Assembly (NCBI GenBank): GCA_039714155.1
Contig: JBDLJX010000131.1
Coordinates: 1-6,197 of the forward strand
Reading direction: 5' to 3'
Length of the DNA: 6,197 nucleotides
From: SZUA-186 sp039714155
GTDB taxonomy: Bacteria > Pseudomonadota > Gammaproteobacteria > UBA9214
Positions 5,513 through 6,197 of the stretch are shown here, one piece after another; position 1 is the first letter of the stretch, and each line of letters opens with the position of its first letter. The notes under the pieces were generated by a model. It was not told the DNA's origin and did no database searches. It saw only the letters and a program-made list of their open reading frames with translations. A program made the translations under genes and the position numbers.

Positions 5513-6197
5513 TCACCATGGCCGGGTTTCCATCAGTCGGCGGCCGCTGCGCTGCATTTCCAGCTGCTCCTCGATCATGAACTGATTGCGCAGCAGGTAG
5601 GCGGGATCGCCCTCGATCCGCTCCAGCCATTGTTCCATCAAGATCATGGAAACACCGGTTCCCGGAATGCCGTCCTCGGCCGGGATTTCGCCGGGCGGGA
5701 GTTCCTGCTCATCCTCACCGGGACCGGTACCCATCTGATCAAACTGGTCCACGGCCTGACTGGCGGCGGCCTCTTCCTCGGAAATCTCTTCGGGAGTGCC
5801 ACCCGGACCAGCTGGCTGGTCTGCCGAGCTACCGGTCTCCTGCCGGTCCAGATCCTGTTCGCCTCCTCCAGCGTCGCCGGTTTCCTCCGGCCCGGATCCC
5901 TGATCAGTACTATCTATGGGCAGATTACCATCTTTTTCATCGCCTTGCTCGCCTGAATCGCCGTCTTCCTGCTGTTCGTCGCGATCTCCCGGTTTTTGCA
6001 CGGATTCTTCCTCGCCGCCCTCGGCACCCTCCGTCTGTTCGTCCCGGTCGCCGCTGGCCTCATCCGATTCCTCTTCCTGGCCACCCGCGGCATCCTCCGT
6101 TTGTTCGTCCCGGTCGCCGCTGGCCTCATCCGATTCCTCCTCCTCGCCACCCGCGGCATCCTCTGTTTGTTCGTCCTGGTCGCCGGTGGCCTCAGCC
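5513..6197 (-). CDS. batB: BatB-like (VWA or VWA/TPR) protein, C-terminal part only
   Basis: 227 complete codons before the stop are visible; the 5' end lies beyond the right window edge, so no start can be given (a GTG at 6001 is internal to the open frame). The visible part is a long, disordered, extremely acidic segment rich in Glu, Asp, Gln and Gly (about the first 150 residues) that begins with 22-residue tandem repeats. It ends in a short conserved helical segment (MEQWLERIEGDPAYLLRNQF, then a Glu/Gln-rich end and ETRPW). This ending, after an acidic linker, resembles the C-terminus of BatB or fused BatB/BatC proteins of gammaproteobacteria, and the next gene is batD, which supports the call. 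The VWA domain, membrane helices and any TPR units are not in the window, so the assignment rests on this tail and the neighbour. The tail is presumably extracytoplasmic or cytoplasmic depending on topology that cannot be seen here. Confidence 0.7.
   Translation of the reverse strand, partial: AEATGDQDEQTEDAAGGEEEESDEASGDRDEQTEDAAGGQEEESDEASGDRDEQTEGAEGGEEESVQKPGDRDEQQEDGDSGEQGDEKDGNLPIDSTDQGSGPEETGDAGGGEQDLDRQETGSSADQPAGPGGTPEEISEEEAAASQAVDQFDQMGTGPGEDEQELPPGEIPAEDGIPGTGVSMILMEQWLERIEGDPAYLLRNQFMIEEQLEMQRSGRRLMETRPW
5996..6193 (-). repeat. 66-bp tandem repeat in the acidic tail of the BatB-like protein
   Basis: Two nearly identical 66-bp units (6128-6193 and 6062-6127) encode EA(T/S)GD(Q/R)DEQTEDAAGG and then an acidic run ending ESD. 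A third, degenerate unit (5996-6061) starts EASGDRDEQTEGAEGG and then decays; a further echo (GDRDEQQEDG) follows. The array may continue past the right edge. The units keep the reading frame, so copy number can change without breaking the protein. Confidence 0.85.

Noticed and set aside
5501..5956. A 151-codon plus-strand frame with hydrophobic segments
   Set aside because: It is antisense to the acidic tail of the BatB-like protein; Asp/Glu codons read in reverse give Leu/Phe/Val-rich frames, which imitate membrane helices.
5914..6159. An 81-codon minus-strand frame with Arg-rich repeats
   Set aside because: It is the frame-shifted reading of the same 66-bp repeats. The acidic frame continues to a conserved BatB-like C-terminus, so it is the coding one.

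Overview
This window reads as four protein-coding genes, all on the minus strand, from a moderately GC-rich (roughly 58-60% by eye) Gram-negative bacterium. A gammaproteobacterium is my best guess, resting on the Bat-type operon and a CRP-like palindrome. The sequence alone does not fix the genus. In order of transcription (right to left) there are two blocks.

Block 1 (6197 to 3742) is the end of a Bat (Bacteroides aerotolerance) type operon. It holds the C-terminal, very acidic and repeat-bearing end of a BatB-like (VWA, possibly VWA/TPR) protein that is cut by the window edge. After it comes a complete BatD-like protein with a signal peptide, a periplasmic beta-rich region, one membrane helix and a cytoplasmic tail.

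A 239-bp intergenic region (3503 to 3741) separates the blocks. It carries a small terminator-like hairpin after batD, a larger imperfect hairpin, a CRP-like palindrome (CGTGA-N6-TCACA) and a good Shine-Dalgarno site for the next gene. It also holds a 32-codon protein-like open frame with no start, which may be a gene remnant.

Block 2 (3502 to 1) is a two-gene electron-transfer-like unit. The first gene encodes a 784-residue protein that joins a five-helix, histidine-bearing, cytochrome b-like membrane domain to a periplasmic five-haem c-type cytochrome and a C-terminal beta domain. The second gene starts inside the 3' end of the first (23-bp overlap, so probably translationally coupled). It encodes a membrane-anchored or exported FG-GAP/VCBS-repeat protein of the CRTAC1 type, cut by the left window edge before its expected C-terminal ASPIC/UnbV domain.

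The most interesting object is the b-like plus pentahaem c fusion and its coupling to a calcium-binding beta-propeller-like partner. The topology predicted from charge (N-terminus in, five helices, haems outside) would let one polypeptide carry electrons from the membrane quinone pool to the cell exterior side. That role is inferred, not shown. No RNA genes, CRISPR arrays or insertion sequences were seen.
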